Of a stretch of DNA of 64,000 bases, positions 16,395 to 25,102 are shown piece by piece. The position numbers were made by a program, and so were the translations under genes. This DNA comes from an uncultured Anaerolineae bacterium (GTDB lineage Bacteria > Chloroflexota > Anaerolineae > Anaerolineales > Villigracilaceae). The notes below the pieces were generated by a model. The model did not search any database and was not told the DNA's origin. It saw only the letters and a list, made by a program, of their open reading frames with translations. Position 1 is the first letter of the stretch. Every line of letters begins with the position of its first letter. The stretch lies in the NCBI GenBank assembly GCA_903822545.1, contig CAIJPN010000121.1:62001-126000 (forward strand). Direction: 5' to 3'.

Positions 16395-17585
16395 ATGAAA
16401 AATTCCAATATTTCAATATCTTTTGTAAAGCAAATCTGTAGATTTGCTTTACTGTTCGCTTTATTGGCCGGTTGTGCCCCGCAGCCGACGCAAACCCCGC
16501 TGGATGTGGATGCCGCCAGCACCCAGGCCGTTGCCACCATCATGGCCGGGATCACGCAGACGGCGCAATCTGTGCCCCCGACACCGACCCCCACGGAGAC
16601 GCCCGTTCCCACGCCGACAGCCATCCGCACGCCCCCGGCGCTGCCGGACGCCTTCAAAACCGATATCCTGAACAAGCTGGACAAGCCGGTAAGCTATCTC
16701 AACGATACCTGCCAGTATCTCAAGGCCAAATGGAGCCCGGAGAATGCCACACCCGGCACGCTGGTGATGGTGATTATGTTTCATTCCATCACCAAAGGTG
16801 AAGTGACCGCCGCGGACCAGCTCAGTATGGGCGAGTTCCGCAAGCTGATGGATGACCTGAAAGAGTTTAAATTCGAGGCCATCGACATGCAGCAGATGTC
16901 CGATTTTGTCTACAAAAACGCAAAAATCCCTGAGCGTTCGGTGCTGCTGATCGTGGATGACCGCAAATACCGCGAATATTTTGATGTGGCTTTTGCGCGC
17001 TATTACAAAAACTGGGGCTGGAAGGTGGTCAACGCCTGGATCAGCCACCCGGAAACAAATACGGTGCTGTGGGATGAAAACGCTGCGCTGGAAACCGAAG
17101 GCTGGGTGGATCACCAGGCCCACGGTGTGATCCACAATATCAACATGTCCAATGATTCGAGCGATGATTTCCTGAAAGGCGAACTGCAAGGCTCGATCGA
17201 TGCCTTCAATGCGCACTTTGGCAAGGCGCCCATCGCCATCATCTGGCCCGGCGGTGGATTCGGCAAACGCCCGGTGGATGCGGCCCGCCAGTATGGCTAC
17301 CAGCTCGGGTTCACCATCAACCCGCGCGGCCCGGTGATGTTCAACTGGGTGCCGCAATCGAGCGAAGGCGACCCCAACCGCCCCAGCTACATCCCCGAAG
17401 GCCCGGCAGGCGACCCGCTGATGACACTTCCGCGCTACTGGGATACCGACGCCCGCGCCCACCTGGACGATGTGCGCCGAATCAGCAAAGAAGCCATCGC
17501 CTACAACGAATCGGTGAAAGCGACCGAGTTGGAATACTACGATATCGTTTGCGCCCCAACATTTGGGGCGCTGGTGAACCCGTAA
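16395..17585 (+). CDS. Lipoprotein with NodB-like polysaccharide deacetylase fold
   Basis: Predicted membrane-anchored extracellular protein of 396 aa. The signal ends in the lipobox LLAGC (Cys27), followed by a Pro/Thr-rich spacer (about 55-80). The catalytic-type domain spans about 115-370: MVIMFHSI at its start, VLLIVDDRKYREYF with the metal Asp pair, AHGVIHN in the position of the NodB HxxxH motif, and IWPGGGFGKRPVDAARQYGY like the conserved proline-gly turn. The target could be peptidoglycan or an exopolysaccharide. The second motif departs from the usual H(S/T)xxH, so activity is uncertain. A 28-bp perfect palindrome lies within the signal-peptide codons. Confidence 0.75.
   Translation: MKNSNISISFVKQICRFALLFALLAGCAPQPTQTPLDVDAASTQAVATIMAGITQTAQSVPPTPTPTETPVPTPTAIRTPPALPDAFKTDILNKLDKPVSYLNDTCQYLKAKWSPENATPGTLVMVIMFHSITKGEVTAADQLSMGEFRKLMDDLKEFKFEAIDMQQMSDFVYKNAKIPERSVLLIVDDRKYREYFDVAFARYYKNWGWKVVNAWISHPETNTVLWDENAALETEGWVDHQAHGVIHNINMSNDSSDDFLKGELQGSIDAFNAHFGKAPIAIIWPGGGFGKRPVDAARQYGYQLGFTINPRGPVMFNWVPQSSEGDPNRPSYIPEGPAGDPLMTLPRYWDTDARAHLDDVRRISKEAIAYNESVKATELEYYDIVCAPTFGALVNP
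16425..16452. repeat. Palindromic element inside signal-peptide codons
   Basis: GTAAAGCAAATC TGTA GATTTGCTTTAC, a perfect 12-bp inverted repeat, in frame within the lipoprotein gene and encoding VKQICRFAL. A near-identical element sits in the intergenic region at 21583-21608, which points to a dispersed REP/MITE-like family. Confidence 0.7.
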
Positions 17586-17639
17586 AATCTTCCATCTGCT
17601 TTCATCTTTTTGGCTCTACCGTTTTTGGCGTGAAAATCT

Positions 17640-17754
17640 GTAGGGGCGACCCTTCAAAGCATAAACAGACGCATTTTTGCAGGGAATTCAAGCACAAAGC
17701 CACGATTTTTTGCACGGGGCGGGTCGCCCCTACCCGTTCCCCATTAGGAACGGG
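17640..17754. repeat. GTAGGGGCGACCC inverted-repeat element plus terminator hairpin
   Basis: GTAGGGGCGACCC at 17640-17652 is repeated inverted at 17721-17733 around 68 nt. It is followed at once by CCCGTTCC-ccatta-GGAACGGG (17733-17754) and a T run at 17764. The outer repeats look like a small dispersed element; the second hairpin can terminate the lipoprotein mRNA. Confidence 0.65.
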
Positions 17755-17804
17755 AGAGCTATCTTTTTTCAACCCATAAAAGATGAAAGAAACTGGAGCA
17801 TTCC

Positions 17805-18152
17805 ATGCCCCCCACCTGTATCTTCTGCAAAATCGCAGCCGGGGAAGCCCCGGCGACTGTGTTGTACCAGGATGAACTGGCAATCGCCTTCCGCGACATT
17901 CACCCTGTGGCGCAAACGCATGTGCTGGTCATTCCCAGGCGGCACATCGAGTCGGTCAACGCCGTCGAAGCCGGGGATGAGTCGCTGCTGGGGCACCTGA
18001 TCGTCGTGGCGCGCAAAATCGCCGAGATGGAAGGCATCGCCGCAGGTGGCTACCGTCTGCTGGTCAACACCGGGCCCAATGCCGGGCAGGTGGTATATCA
18101 CATCCACCTGCATGTGATTGGCGGGCAAAGACTCAGGCACATGCAGGGGTAG
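17805..18152 (+). CDS. HIT family nucleotide hydrolase (HinT-like)
   Basis: Small cytosolic histidine-triad protein, 115 aa, of the type that hydrolyses adenosine 5'-phosphoramidates. It begins CIFCKIAAGE, carries RHIESVNA in the middle and ends with the triad VYHIHLHVIGG (HxHxH), all in family positions. CIFC supplies the zinc-type N-terminal Cys pair seen in many bacterial members. GGAG lies 6 nt upstream of the ATG. Two hairpins follow the stop, so it is probably transcribed alone. Confidence 0.95.
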   Translation: MPPTCIFCKIAAGEAPATVLYQDELAIAFRDIHPVAQTHVLVIPRRHIESVNAVEAGDESLLGHLIVVARKIAEMEGIAAGGYRLLVNTGPNAGQVVYHIHLHVIGGQRLRHMQG

Positions 18153-18160
18153 ATGGCATT

Positions 18161-18196
18161 TTTTTATGCCGTGGCGCGGGATGGTATCCCGCGCTA
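18161..18196 (+). terminator. Tandem hairpins after the HIT gene
   Basis: GGCAT-TTTTTT-ATGCC is followed directly by GCGCGGGAT-GGT-ATCCCGCGC. The second stem is strong but without a T run. Together they likely end the HIT transcript ahead of the AfsR-like gene. Confidence 0.55.
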
Positions 18197-18236
18197 CCAA
18201 TTTCCAAGTATGGTGCATAAAATCCGCCCAAATCAG

Positions 18237-18242
18237 TATAAT
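18237..18242 (+). promoter_or_regulatory. Candidate -10 directly before the AfsR-like gene
   Basis: TATAAT lies 9 nt before the ATG at 18252, with no ribosome site between, which fits a leaderless or nearly leaderless transcript. Confidence 0.4.
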
Positions 18243-18251
18243 TAACTCACA

Positions 18252-21200
18252 ATGCGCGCCACCCTGTTCGAAACCTTCCGACTCTACGCGCCCAATGGGG
18301 ATATCATCGAACTTGGCTCGCCTACCACACGCTCCCTGCTGGCATACCTGCTGCTCAATCGCCACCGGCCCTCTGACCGGCGGCGATTGGCTTTTTTATT
18401 CTGGCCCAACGCCAGCGAAAGCGCCGCGCGCCGCAACCTGCGCCAGTACATCCACCACATCCGCCTGGCGCTTGAAAAAATTGACCCACAGGGCACCATC
18501 CTGCTCGCCACCGGCTCCACGCTCCAATTCAACCCGCAGACCTCGCTATGGGTGGATGTAGAAGCCTTCCGACACGGCACCCGCCCAGAGGCCTCCCCCG
18601 CCGAGACCCAGGCAGCACTCTCGCTGTACAGCGGCGACCTGCTGGAAGACATCTACGATGAGTGGTGCAGCACCGAGCGCGAGCACCTGCGCGAACAATA
18701 CATCAAAACACTCGACAGGCACAGCCTGGCGCTGCAAACCGCCGGACAGGTGGATGATGCCCTTAAATATGCCACGCAGTGGGCCGAATCTGAGCCGTTT
18801 GATGAGAACGCCCACCGCCGCCTGATGCAGCTTTATGCACAGCGCGGCGACCGCCCGCGCGCCATCCAGGTGTACCAGAACTTCGCACGCAAGCTGGAAG
18901 AAGAACTGGGCGCCGAACCACTCAAAGAGACACAGGGACTGCTGAGGAGCATTCAATCTGGGGAAACCGCTCCCGTGGCGTCCTCGGCGACTGAGACTCG
19001 TCGCCCATTAAAAGCACCGGCCACGCTGGCAGGAACAACCTCCGCCCTGCCGCTGGTTGGCCGCCAGGAACAATTATCAGCACTGGAAAACCTGCTCGAA
19101 ACGGCCAGGAAAGGCACAGGGCGGCTGGTTCTCATCACCGGCGAGGCCGGAATCGGTAAAACGCGCATCCTGCACGAGTACATGTCAAAACATCCCGGCG
19201 TGCCCATCCTGCAAAGCGCCTGCTACGAACTGGACAGCATGGTGCCGTTCGCGCCGCTGCGCCTGGCCTTTGAAACCAGCCCGGCGCTGCAAGCCGCGCT
19301 AAACATGCGCCAGATTCCGCGCCAGGCCGCGGGACAGATTGCCTGGCTGGCCCCGGGGCTGGCGCAGAACATCCCCAACCTGGGCGCGGCGGTCCCGCTC
19401 GAAGCGGGCGAACTGCGCGAAACCTGGATCAACCTGCTGGTGATGCTCAGCCGGGCCTTCCCTGGCGAACCGCTGCTGCTGGTGCTGGATGACCTGCACT
19501 GGGCCGACACCCCCACCTGGGATTTGCTGGCCGCGCTGGCGCGCCGCGCCACCACCACCCCGCTGCTGATCGTGGGCATGTGCCGATTGGAAGATTTGCC
19601 CGCCGAGCGGCGCGTCCTGCTGCGCGTGATCGAGCGCAGTGGAATGCTGACGCGCATCGACCTGCCGCGCCTGACCCCCGAACAAACCAGCGACCTGGCA
19701 CGCGCCCTGACCCCCGAACGCGCCAGCGACCCGATCTTCACCCAACGCCTGTTCCGCGACACCTACGGCAACCCGTTTTTCATCATCGAAACGGTGCATG
19801 CCATACAAGAATCGGGCAAACAGTTGCAGCCATCCGCCGCAACCGGGATGCTGCCAATTTCGGTGCAGCGCGTCATCGAGGCGCGGCTCGACCGTTTGGA
19901 CGATGCCAGCCGCGAGGCGCTGACCGCCGCCGCTGCGATCGGACGGGCTTTCTCGTTTGGGCTGCTGCAAGAGATCAGCCAGGGTTCCACGGCCGACTGC
20001 GTCAAATACATCGAAGACTGGCTGGCGCGCGGGTTGGTAGATGAATCAGGGCAGGGCTACGATTTCCGCCACGACCAGTTCCGGCAGGTGGCCTACGCCA
20101 ACCTGAGCACCGCGCGCCGCCAGGTGCTGCACGGGCGCATCGCCGCTGCGCTGGAGCAGACCATCCCGCCCGCCGACGCATCCACATTGGCGCATCATTT
20201 TGCGCGCAGCGAACAGCCGCTGCGGGCGCTGCCCTACCTGGCGCAGGCGGGCGAACAGGCCCTGCGCCTGCGCTCATACAACGAGGCCCGCCAGTTTGGG
20301 CTGCAAGCCGTCAGCCTGCTGGGGCAGCTTCCGGGCGCGCGCCAGCGCAGTGAGCGCATCGACATCAACCTGCAACTGGCCCAGGCCTACGCCTTCACCG
20401 GCGATTTGCAGCGCGCCATCCAGATGCTGGATGAAACCGGCCAACTCGCCCAATCCCTGGGTGATGAAACCCGCCTGGGGCAAATTTACCGCCGCTCGGC
20501 GCAGTTCTTCTGGCTGCGCGGACAGCCCGAACTGGCCGCCGACTACGCCCGCCGCACCCTGCGCGCTGCCGAAGAGTTGAACAGCACCGAACTGCTTTTC
20601 TCCTCGCTGCGAATGCTCGGGCGCGTCAGCATTGCCTTGGCGGCCTTCGATGACGCCATCGCCTACCTGCTGCGCTACGTCAACCTGATCGAAGAGATGA
20701 GCGCCAGCGGCAAAACCGCCGGTTTGCCCGATGACCTGCCGATCGTGCTCGGCTACCTTGGTGTGGCCTACACCCGCGTTGGCGCCTGGGAACGGGCATT
20801 GTCCTGTGCCCGGCGCGGACTGGCGCTTGCTGAACAGCGTTCGGTAGATGGCATGTTAACATCCACCGTCATTTTTGCGCGGATGCAGCTGGCCATGGTT
20901 CACACCGGCCTGTACGAGTGGGAAAACTGTCTCGCCATGATCGAGGCCGTTCCCAACCCGGCTGAACTGGCCGAAATCACCCCGGCCATCTACATGGTAC
21001 TCAGCCTGCGTGGATACGCCCTGTGCAATCATGGGCAGACCAGGGAAGGCATCGCCAGCCTGGAACGCGCCGTGGATTGGGCCACTCGCAACGGCTACCG
21101 GGTTTTCAACTACATTCCGCGCCTGTTCCTGGCGAAAGGCTTCTTACTCGATGGGCAGGTGGAGCGCGCCGAAAAGGAAGCTGCCCAGGCCCTGGAAGAT

Positions 21201-21575
21201 GCCCGCAAAGGCGGCAATCGCTGGGCCGAAGGGATCGGTGAACAGCTCATGGCCGAAATCGGCACGCACCAGACCTCCCCAAAATGGTCACAGGTTGAAG
21301 CACACCTGATCCAATCGATGCAAATGCTGCGCGCCGTGCGCGCCCGCCCCGACCTGGCCCGAACGTATCTCTCGCTGCGACGTTTATACGACCGCGCCGG
21401 GCAAATGGCCTGGGCCGTAGATTGTCACTTCCGCGCCACCACTATATTTGAAGAACTGGGCATGACCGACGAACTGCGCAAAGCCCAAGGCCAGGCCGGC
21501 AGCAGCAAACGCGGCACCGTCGTCATCCCAGATGTACCGCTCAAAGGGCCAAATGTGCCCATCGAGGCAGGATGA
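18252..21575 (+). CDS. AfsR/SARP-like regulator: BTAD domain, AAA ATPase and TPR-like repeats
   Basis: Large cytosolic regulator of 1107 aa. An N-terminal OmpR-like winged helix (about 1-95, with ARRNLRQYIHHIRLAL) is joined to a bacterial transcriptional activation domain (about 95-235). A STAND-type ATPase follows, with Walker A LITGEAGIGKTRIL near residue 292 and Walker B LLLVLDDLHWADT near residue 412. The C-terminal half is helical TPR-like repeats, a likely signal or partner-binding scaffold. Targets are unknown; the divergent or downstream cell-wall genes are possible but not shown. TATAAT is 9 nt from the ATG. Confidence 0.9.
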   Translation: MRATLFETFRLYAPNGDIIELGSPTTRSLLAYLLLNRHRPSDRRRLAFLFWPNASESAARRNLRQYIHHIRLALEKIDPQGTILLATGSTLQFNPQTSLWVDVEAFRHGTRPEASPAETQAALSLYSGDLLEDIYDEWCSTEREHLREQYIKTLDRHSLALQTAGQVDDALKYATQWAESEPFDENAHRRLMQLYAQRGDRPRAIQVYQNFARKLEEELGAEPLKETQGLLRSIQSGETAPVASSATETRRPLKAPATLAGTTSALPLVGRQEQLSALENLLETARKGTGRLVLITGEAGIGKTRILHEYMSKHPGVPILQSACYELDSMVPFAPLRLAFETSPALQAALNMRQIPRQAAGQIAWLAPGLAQNIPNLGAAVPLEAGELRETWINLLVMLSRAFPGEPLLLVLDDLHWADTPTWDLLAALARRATTTPLLIVGMCRLEDLPAERRVLLRVIERSGMLTRIDLPRLTPEQTSDLARALTPERASDPIFTQRLFRDTYGNPFFIIETVHAIQESGKQLQPSAATGMLPISVQRVIEARLDRLDDASREALTAAAAIGRAFSFGLLQEISQGSTADCVKYIEDWLARGLVDESGQGYDFRHDQFRQVAYANLSTARRQVLHGRIAAALEQTIPPADASTLAHHFARSEQPLRALPYLAQAGEQALRLRSYNEARQFGLQAVSLLGQLPGARQRSERIDINLQLAQAYAFTGDLQRAIQMLDETGQLAQSLGDETRLGQIYRRSAQFFWLRGQPELAADYARRTLRAAEELNSTELLFSSLRMLGRVSIALAAFDDAIAYLLRYVNLIEEMSASGKTAGLPDDLPIVLGYLGVAYTRVGAWERALSCARRGLALAEQRSVDGMLTSTVIFARMQLAMVHTGLYEWENCLAMIEAVPNPAELAEITPAIYMVLSLRGYALCNHGQTREGIASLERAVDWATRNGYRVFNYIPRLFLAKGFLLDGQVERAEKEAAQALEDARKGGNRWAEGIGEQLMAEIGTHQTSPKWSQVEAHLIQSMQMLRAVRARPDLARTYLSLRRLYDRAGQMAWAVDCHFRATTIFEELGMTDELRKAQGQAGSSKRGTVVIPDVPLKGPNVPIEAG

Positions 21576-21582
21576 CGTGCTG

Positions 21583-21608
21583 TAAAACAAATCCATAGAT
21601 TGGTTTTA
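21583..21608. repeat. Second copy of the dispersed palindromic element
   Basis: TAAAACAAATC CATA GATTGGTTTTA, an inverted repeat with one mismatch, closely matching the element at 16425-16452. It directly follows the AfsR-like gene and may also act as a weak terminator. Confidence 0.6.
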
Positions 21609-21641
21609 GAGGCAACCACCAACCCCTGGCTAAGATTAGAA

Positions 21642-21647
21642 TATAAT
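21642..21647 (+). promoter_or_regulatory. Candidate -10 directly before the amidase gene
   Basis: TATAAT ends 7 nt before the ATG at 21655. No ribosome site is present, so transcription would start close to or at the start codon. Confidence 0.45.
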
Positions 21648-21654
21648 ACTCCCT

Positions 21655-22434
21655 ATGATCGAAGAATCATCCGAACCACTTCCGCAACCCCAACCTGTCG
21701 AGCGCAAACGCAGCGCCGCCCAGCCGCGCATCCTCCAGAACACCCTGGCCGTAGCCATCCTCGTCGCCACCCTGTTCACCGCATGGACACCCGCCGGGAT
21801 CTTCTCCAACGGCTTCGGCGATCAACTGGCCGTTTTGCTCACCGCCCAGCCCGATACAGTCATCATCGCCGGGACGCCGCGCCCCAACATCCGCATAGGC
21901 ATCGTTTCGGGGCATTGGGGCAACGATTCAGGCGCAGTCTGTCCCAACGGCACCACCGAAGCCGATGTAAATCTCAAAATCGCCACCCTCACCCAACAAA
22001 AACTCACCGCCCTGGGTTTTGAAACCGACCTGTTGGAAGAATTCGACACCCGCCTCAAAGGCTACCAGGCCACCGCGCTCGTTTCCATCCACAACGACTC
22101 ATGCGACTACGTCAACGACCAGGCCACCGGCTTCAAAGTCGCGGCCGCCATGAGCACCCGCGACGCCAACCTTGCCAGCCGCCTGGCCTCCTGCCTGCGC
22201 GACCGCTACCAGCGCATGACCGGCCTGCCCATGCACAACAGCGTCACCAATGACATGACCCTCTACCACGCCTTCGATGAAATCAGCTCCGACACCACCG
22301 CCGCCATCATCGAAACCGGCTTCCTCAACCTCGATTACCAGATTCTCACTGAAAAACCGGATGAAATCTCCACCGGCATCGTTAATGGTATCCTTTGCTA
22401 CATCAACAATGAAAATATAGCCCCCGCCCCATGA
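21655..22434 (+). CDS. Membrane-anchored N-acetylmuramoyl-L-alanine amidase (Amidase_3)
   Basis: Peptidoglycan amidase that cleaves the bond between muramic acid and the stem peptide. The 259-aa protein has an uncleaved N-terminal helix (about 28-47) and an extracellular Amidase_3 domain (about 78-255). Zinc ligands fit IVSGHWG (His), TEADVNL (Glu) and SIHND (His), and the catalytic Glu is in AIIETGFLN. The gene overlaps the L,D-transpeptidase gene by 4 nt (ATGA), so the two are translationally coupled. The pair points to cell-wall remodelling. The ATG is only 7 nt from a TATAAT box. Confidence 0.9.
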   Translation: MIEESSEPLPQPQPVERKRSAAQPRILQNTLAVAILVATLFTAWTPAGIFSNGFGDQLAVLLTAQPDTVIIAGTPRPNIRIGIVSGHWGNDSGAVCPNGTTEADVNLKIATLTQQKLTALGFETDLLEEFDTRLKGYQATALVSIHNDSCDYVNDQATGFKVAAAMSTRDANLASRLASCLRDRYQRMTGLPMHNSVTNDMTLYHAFDEISSDTTAAIIETGFLNLDYQILTEKPDEISTGIVNGILCYINNENIAPAP

Positions 22435-23612
22435 ACCCCAACCACATATCCGCATATCGCGCCCTCGAAATCGCCCAAAAAGCCCTGCGCACAGGCGATC
22501 GATCCACGGCCCGCCACTACGCTGTCCAGGCTGCCCATCTGGCCCCAGACATGGAAGAAACCTGGCTGATGATGGCCGCCCTGGCCGCCCCGCGCGCCAG
22601 CGTTGCCTACCTGCAAAAAGCCCTGGAAATCAACCCCAACAGCGAACGCGCCCGCAAAGGCATGATCTGGGCCGTCAAACGCCTGCGCGAACAACAAGCC
22701 CGCCCCGCCCCCGCCAAACCGACCGCCAGCCCGCAAAGCGCCCCAGAAACACAACCCACCGCCGCAAAATCACCGGCCCGCCAGCGCCTTCCCATCCTCC
22801 CCATCCTGCTTATCATCCTCTGCATCGTCGGAGCCATGGCCACCTGGGCCAGCGTCGCCCCCGCCAGCGCCCTGCTCACCAGCCTCTTCAACAACCCCAA
22901 ACCTACCGCCCCGGTCAACGTCATCGTCATCGTCCCCAACCCCACCGAAACACCCCTCCCCACCCATACCGCCAACCCCACCGTCACCGATACAACCCAA
23001 CCCCCCAGCCCGGTTCCAACCCAAACATTGGCGCCAACCGAAACCGCGCTCCCCACCGAAACAGCCACATTCCAGCCATTACCCACCTTCACACCACTCC
23101 CCACCAGCACCCCATTCCCCACCGAGACACCCCCATTCACAGCAACCCCCGCTGAACTGCCCACCCTGGCCATCTCCTTCCCGCCCACCGAAGAAGCCAC
23201 CCCCACCGCCGCCCCCTACGCCCCCGGCTCCGCCATTCGCCCCAGCGGCGTCGCCGCCGATGAAAACTGGATCGATGTCGATCTCAGCCACCAATCCGTC
23301 TACGCCTACACTGGCGACACCCTGATCAACTCCTTCACCGTATCCACCGGCACCTCCCAATACCCCACCGTCACCGGCCAATACCGCGTATACTGGAAGC
23401 TACGCTACAAAGACATGTCTGGCCCTGGCTACTACCTGCCCGATGTACCCTTCACCATGTTCTTCTACCAAGGCTACGCCATCCACGGCACCTACTGGCA
23501 CAACAACTTCGGCACCCCCATGAGCCACGGCTGCGTCAACATGTCCATCCCCGACTCAGAGTGGATCTACAACTTCTCCCAGGTGGGCACACTCATCAAC
23601 GTGCATTATTAA
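22431..23612 (+). CDS. L,D-transpeptidase (YkuD) with cytosolic TPR and Pro/Thr linker
   Basis: Cell-wall cross-linking or lipid-modifying enzyme of 393 aa. A short TPR-like N-terminus (about 8-100) would be cytosolic, followed by one membrane helix (about 121-145). A Pro/Thr/Ala-rich extracellular linker (about 150-255) precedes the YkuD domain (about 262-393). The catalytic motif is HGTYWHNNFGTPMSHGCVN, with the active Cys at about residue 368. The linker is low-complexity and typical of Chloroflexota surface proteins. It is coupled to the amidase by the ATGA overlap, suggesting joint action on peptidoglycan. Confidence 0.9.
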   Translation: MNPNHISAYRALEIAQKALRTGDRSTARHYAVQAAHLAPDMEETWLMMAALAAPRASVAYLQKALEINPNSERARKGMIWAVKRLREQQARPAPAKPTASPQSAPETQPTAAKSPARQRLPILPILLIILCIVGAMATWASVAPASALLTSLFNNPKPTAPVNVIVIVPNPTETPLPTHTANPTVTDTTQPPSPVPTQTLAPTETALPTETATFQPLPTFTPLPTSTPFPTETPPFTATPAELPTLAISFPPTEEATPTAAPYAPGSAIRPSGVAADENWIDVDLSHQSVYAYTGDTLINSFTVSTGTSQYPTVTGQYRVYWKLRYKDMSGPGYYLPDVPFTMFFYQGYAIHGTYWHNNFGTPMSHGCVNMSIPDSEWIYNFSQVGTLINVHY

Positions 23613-23750
23613 GCGGATGCCCACACCCGCACAACACCCGCCAAACTGGCAAAATCCACCCCCGGCATTTCCGGCCACCAAGCCGATTTTTACCGCCCTG
23701 ACAACCTTATCCCGTTACCCCAACCGACCATAATCTTCTGGAGCCCCAAA

Positions 23751-24329
23751 ATGAACCCCATCTTCCAATCAGATCAATACCTGCTCAAGCGCCAAGCCAT
23801 CGCCCTCACCGGCAAACTGCGCTTCTACAGCCCCAGCGGCGACTTACTGCTCTTCTGCGAACAAAAAATGTTCAAACTACGCGAAGACATCCGCCTGTAT
23901 GCCGACGAACAAAAAACCCGCGAAGTTCTCGCCATCAAAGCCCGCCAAATCGTTGATTTCTCTGCCGCCTACGATGTAGTCGATAGCGCCACCGGCCAAA
24001 AAATCGGCACACTACGTCGCAAAGGCCTCAAATCCATCCTGCGCGATGAATGGGACGTGCTTGACGCCAGCGACAACATCATCGGCTCACTCTTCGAAGA
24101 CAACATGGGCCTGGCCATGCTGCGCCGCCTCATCGTTGGCGCACTCCTGCCCCAAAACTACGACATGACCATCAACAACGAGCGCGTAGCAGACCTGAAA
24201 CAACGCTTCAACCTGTTCCGTTACGAAATGGACATCGACTTCAGCTACGACACCACCCGCAAACTTGATCATCGACTTGGCCTGGCCGCCGCCACCCTGC
24301 TTGCCATCGTTGAGGGACGGCAGGATTAA
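23751..24329 (+). CDS. LURP-one-related / YxjI family protein
   Basis: A 192-aa soluble beta-rich protein of the Tubby-like LURP-one/YxjI group, which also includes phospholipid-scramblase-like folds. Visible features are the beta-repeat lead FYSPSGDLLLFCEQKMFKLRED, the IVDFSAAYDVVDSATGQKIGTLRRK core and a last helix DHRLGLAAATLLAI that fits the barrel plug. The bacterial members have no assigned reaction; membrane or lipid binding is guessed from the fold. GGAG lies 7 nt before the ATG. It is abutted by the next gene without a gap and is probably cotranscribed with it. Confidence 0.8.
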   Translation: MNPIFQSDQYLLKRQAIALTGKLRFYSPSGDLLLFCEQKMFKLREDIRLYADEQKTREVLAIKARQIVDFSAAYDVVDSATGQKIGTLRRKGLKSILRDEWDVLDASDNIIGSLFEDNMGLAMLRRLIVGALLPQNYDMTINNERVADLKQRFNLFRYEMDIDFSYDTTRKLDHRLGLAAATLLAIVEGRQD

Positions 24330-24761
24330 ATGGCCCGCAACGCCCTCTTCGCTGGTTTAGTGATTGACGAATTCGACCGCCCGGCAGAAGTCGGCTTCGT
24401 AGGGCAGGATGCCTGCTACGTCATTAATGATTCCGGATTCCGGGTACACATCCCCGCCGAGCAAATCGACCGGCAAGTACTGCAAGAAATCAAAAGCCTG
24501 ATCGCCGGACATGAAAACATCCTGAGCGAACAAGCCGCCAAAATGCTTGGCTCCACCGACCCTTTCAGCAAAGCCATCATCGAAAACCAGCTTAAAAACA
24601 TCGACAAACAGTTTGAAATGCTCTTCCAGCTTGGCATCCCCGAAGAAATGCGCGCCTACCTGGGCATGACCGGCTTCAAAGTCGTTATCAACCTGCATGG
24701 CGAAGTGTTGGAAGTCCGCCAGGCCAGCGCAGCGGCAGATGATGACGGAGAGGATGAGTAG
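24330..24761 (+). CDS. Hypothetical protein (143 aa)
   Basis: I do not recognise a family. The product is a soluble alpha/beta protein with a beta N-terminus (LFAGLVIDEFDRPAEVGFVG), an amphipathic helical centre (about 45-110, rich in Glu/Lys/Gln) and an acidic tail. Its ATG follows the LURP-one stop codon with no gap and the next gene starts 1 nt after its stop, so it belongs to a three-gene operon. A partner of the LURP-one-like protein is a reasonable guess from position only. Confidence 0.75.
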   Translation: MARNALFAGLVIDEFDRPAEVGFVGQDACYVINDSGFRVHIPAEQIDRQVLQEIKSLIAGHENILSEQAAKMLGSTDPFSKAIIENQLKNIDKQFEMLFQLGIPEEMRAYLGMTGFKVVINLHGEVLEVRQASAAADDDGEDE

Positions 24762-24762
24762 C

Positions 24763-25050
24763 ATGGACCCAGATACTCCCAAACCCACAGTCATCTACAA
24801 TCCGGATGATTCCCGCTTCGAAATCCACATCGACAACTACACCGCCGTGCTGGATTACAGCCTGCACGGAAGCACCATGCTGATGACTCACACCGTCGTT
24901 CCATCCGAACTGGGCGGGCGTGGCCTGGGCGGCCTGCTGGCCCAAGCTGGCCTCGACTATGCGCGCGAAAAAGGTTACAAAGTGGAACCATTGTGCTCAT
25001 TTGTGGCGGCTTACATTCGCAAAAACCCCCAGTACCAGGATCTGCTCTAA
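24763..25050 (+). CDS. Small GNAT-like N-acetyltransferase (YjdJ/GtnA type)
   Basis: A 95-aa protein of the compact acetyltransferase family related to YjdJ (PF14542-like). The pattern MLMTHTVVPSELGGRGLGGLLAQAGLDYAREKGYKVEPLCSF is typical, with RGLGGLL as the acetyl-CoA loop and CSF close to the conserved end. The family role is unknown. The start at 24763 is chosen because GAGG sits 9 nt upstream. An in-frame ATG at 24754 also exists but has poor spacing. It is the last gene of the LURP-one operon and is followed by a bidirectional hairpin. Confidence 0.8.
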   Translation: MDPDTPKPTVIYNPDDSRFEIHIDNYTAVLDYSLHGSTMLMTHTVVPSELGGRGLGGLLAQAGLDYAREKGYKVEPLCSFVAAYIRKNPQYQDLL

Positions 25051-25068
25051 TTTTGCGTTAAAGCTTTT

Positions 25069-25096
25069 GAGCCCAACGTCACGAGACGTTGGGCTC
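25069..25096. terminator. Bidirectional hairpin between convergent genes
   Basis: GAGCCCAACGTC ACGA GACGTTGGGCTC is a perfect 12-bp stem in a 52-bp convergent gap. Short T-rich runs flank it weakly on the plus side. Confidence 0.7.
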
Positions 25097-25102
25097 TGTC
25101 GT

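Noticed and set aside
16461-17462. 333-codon minus-strand frame
   Set aside because: Antisense of the NodB-like lipoprotein gene, no recognisable domain.
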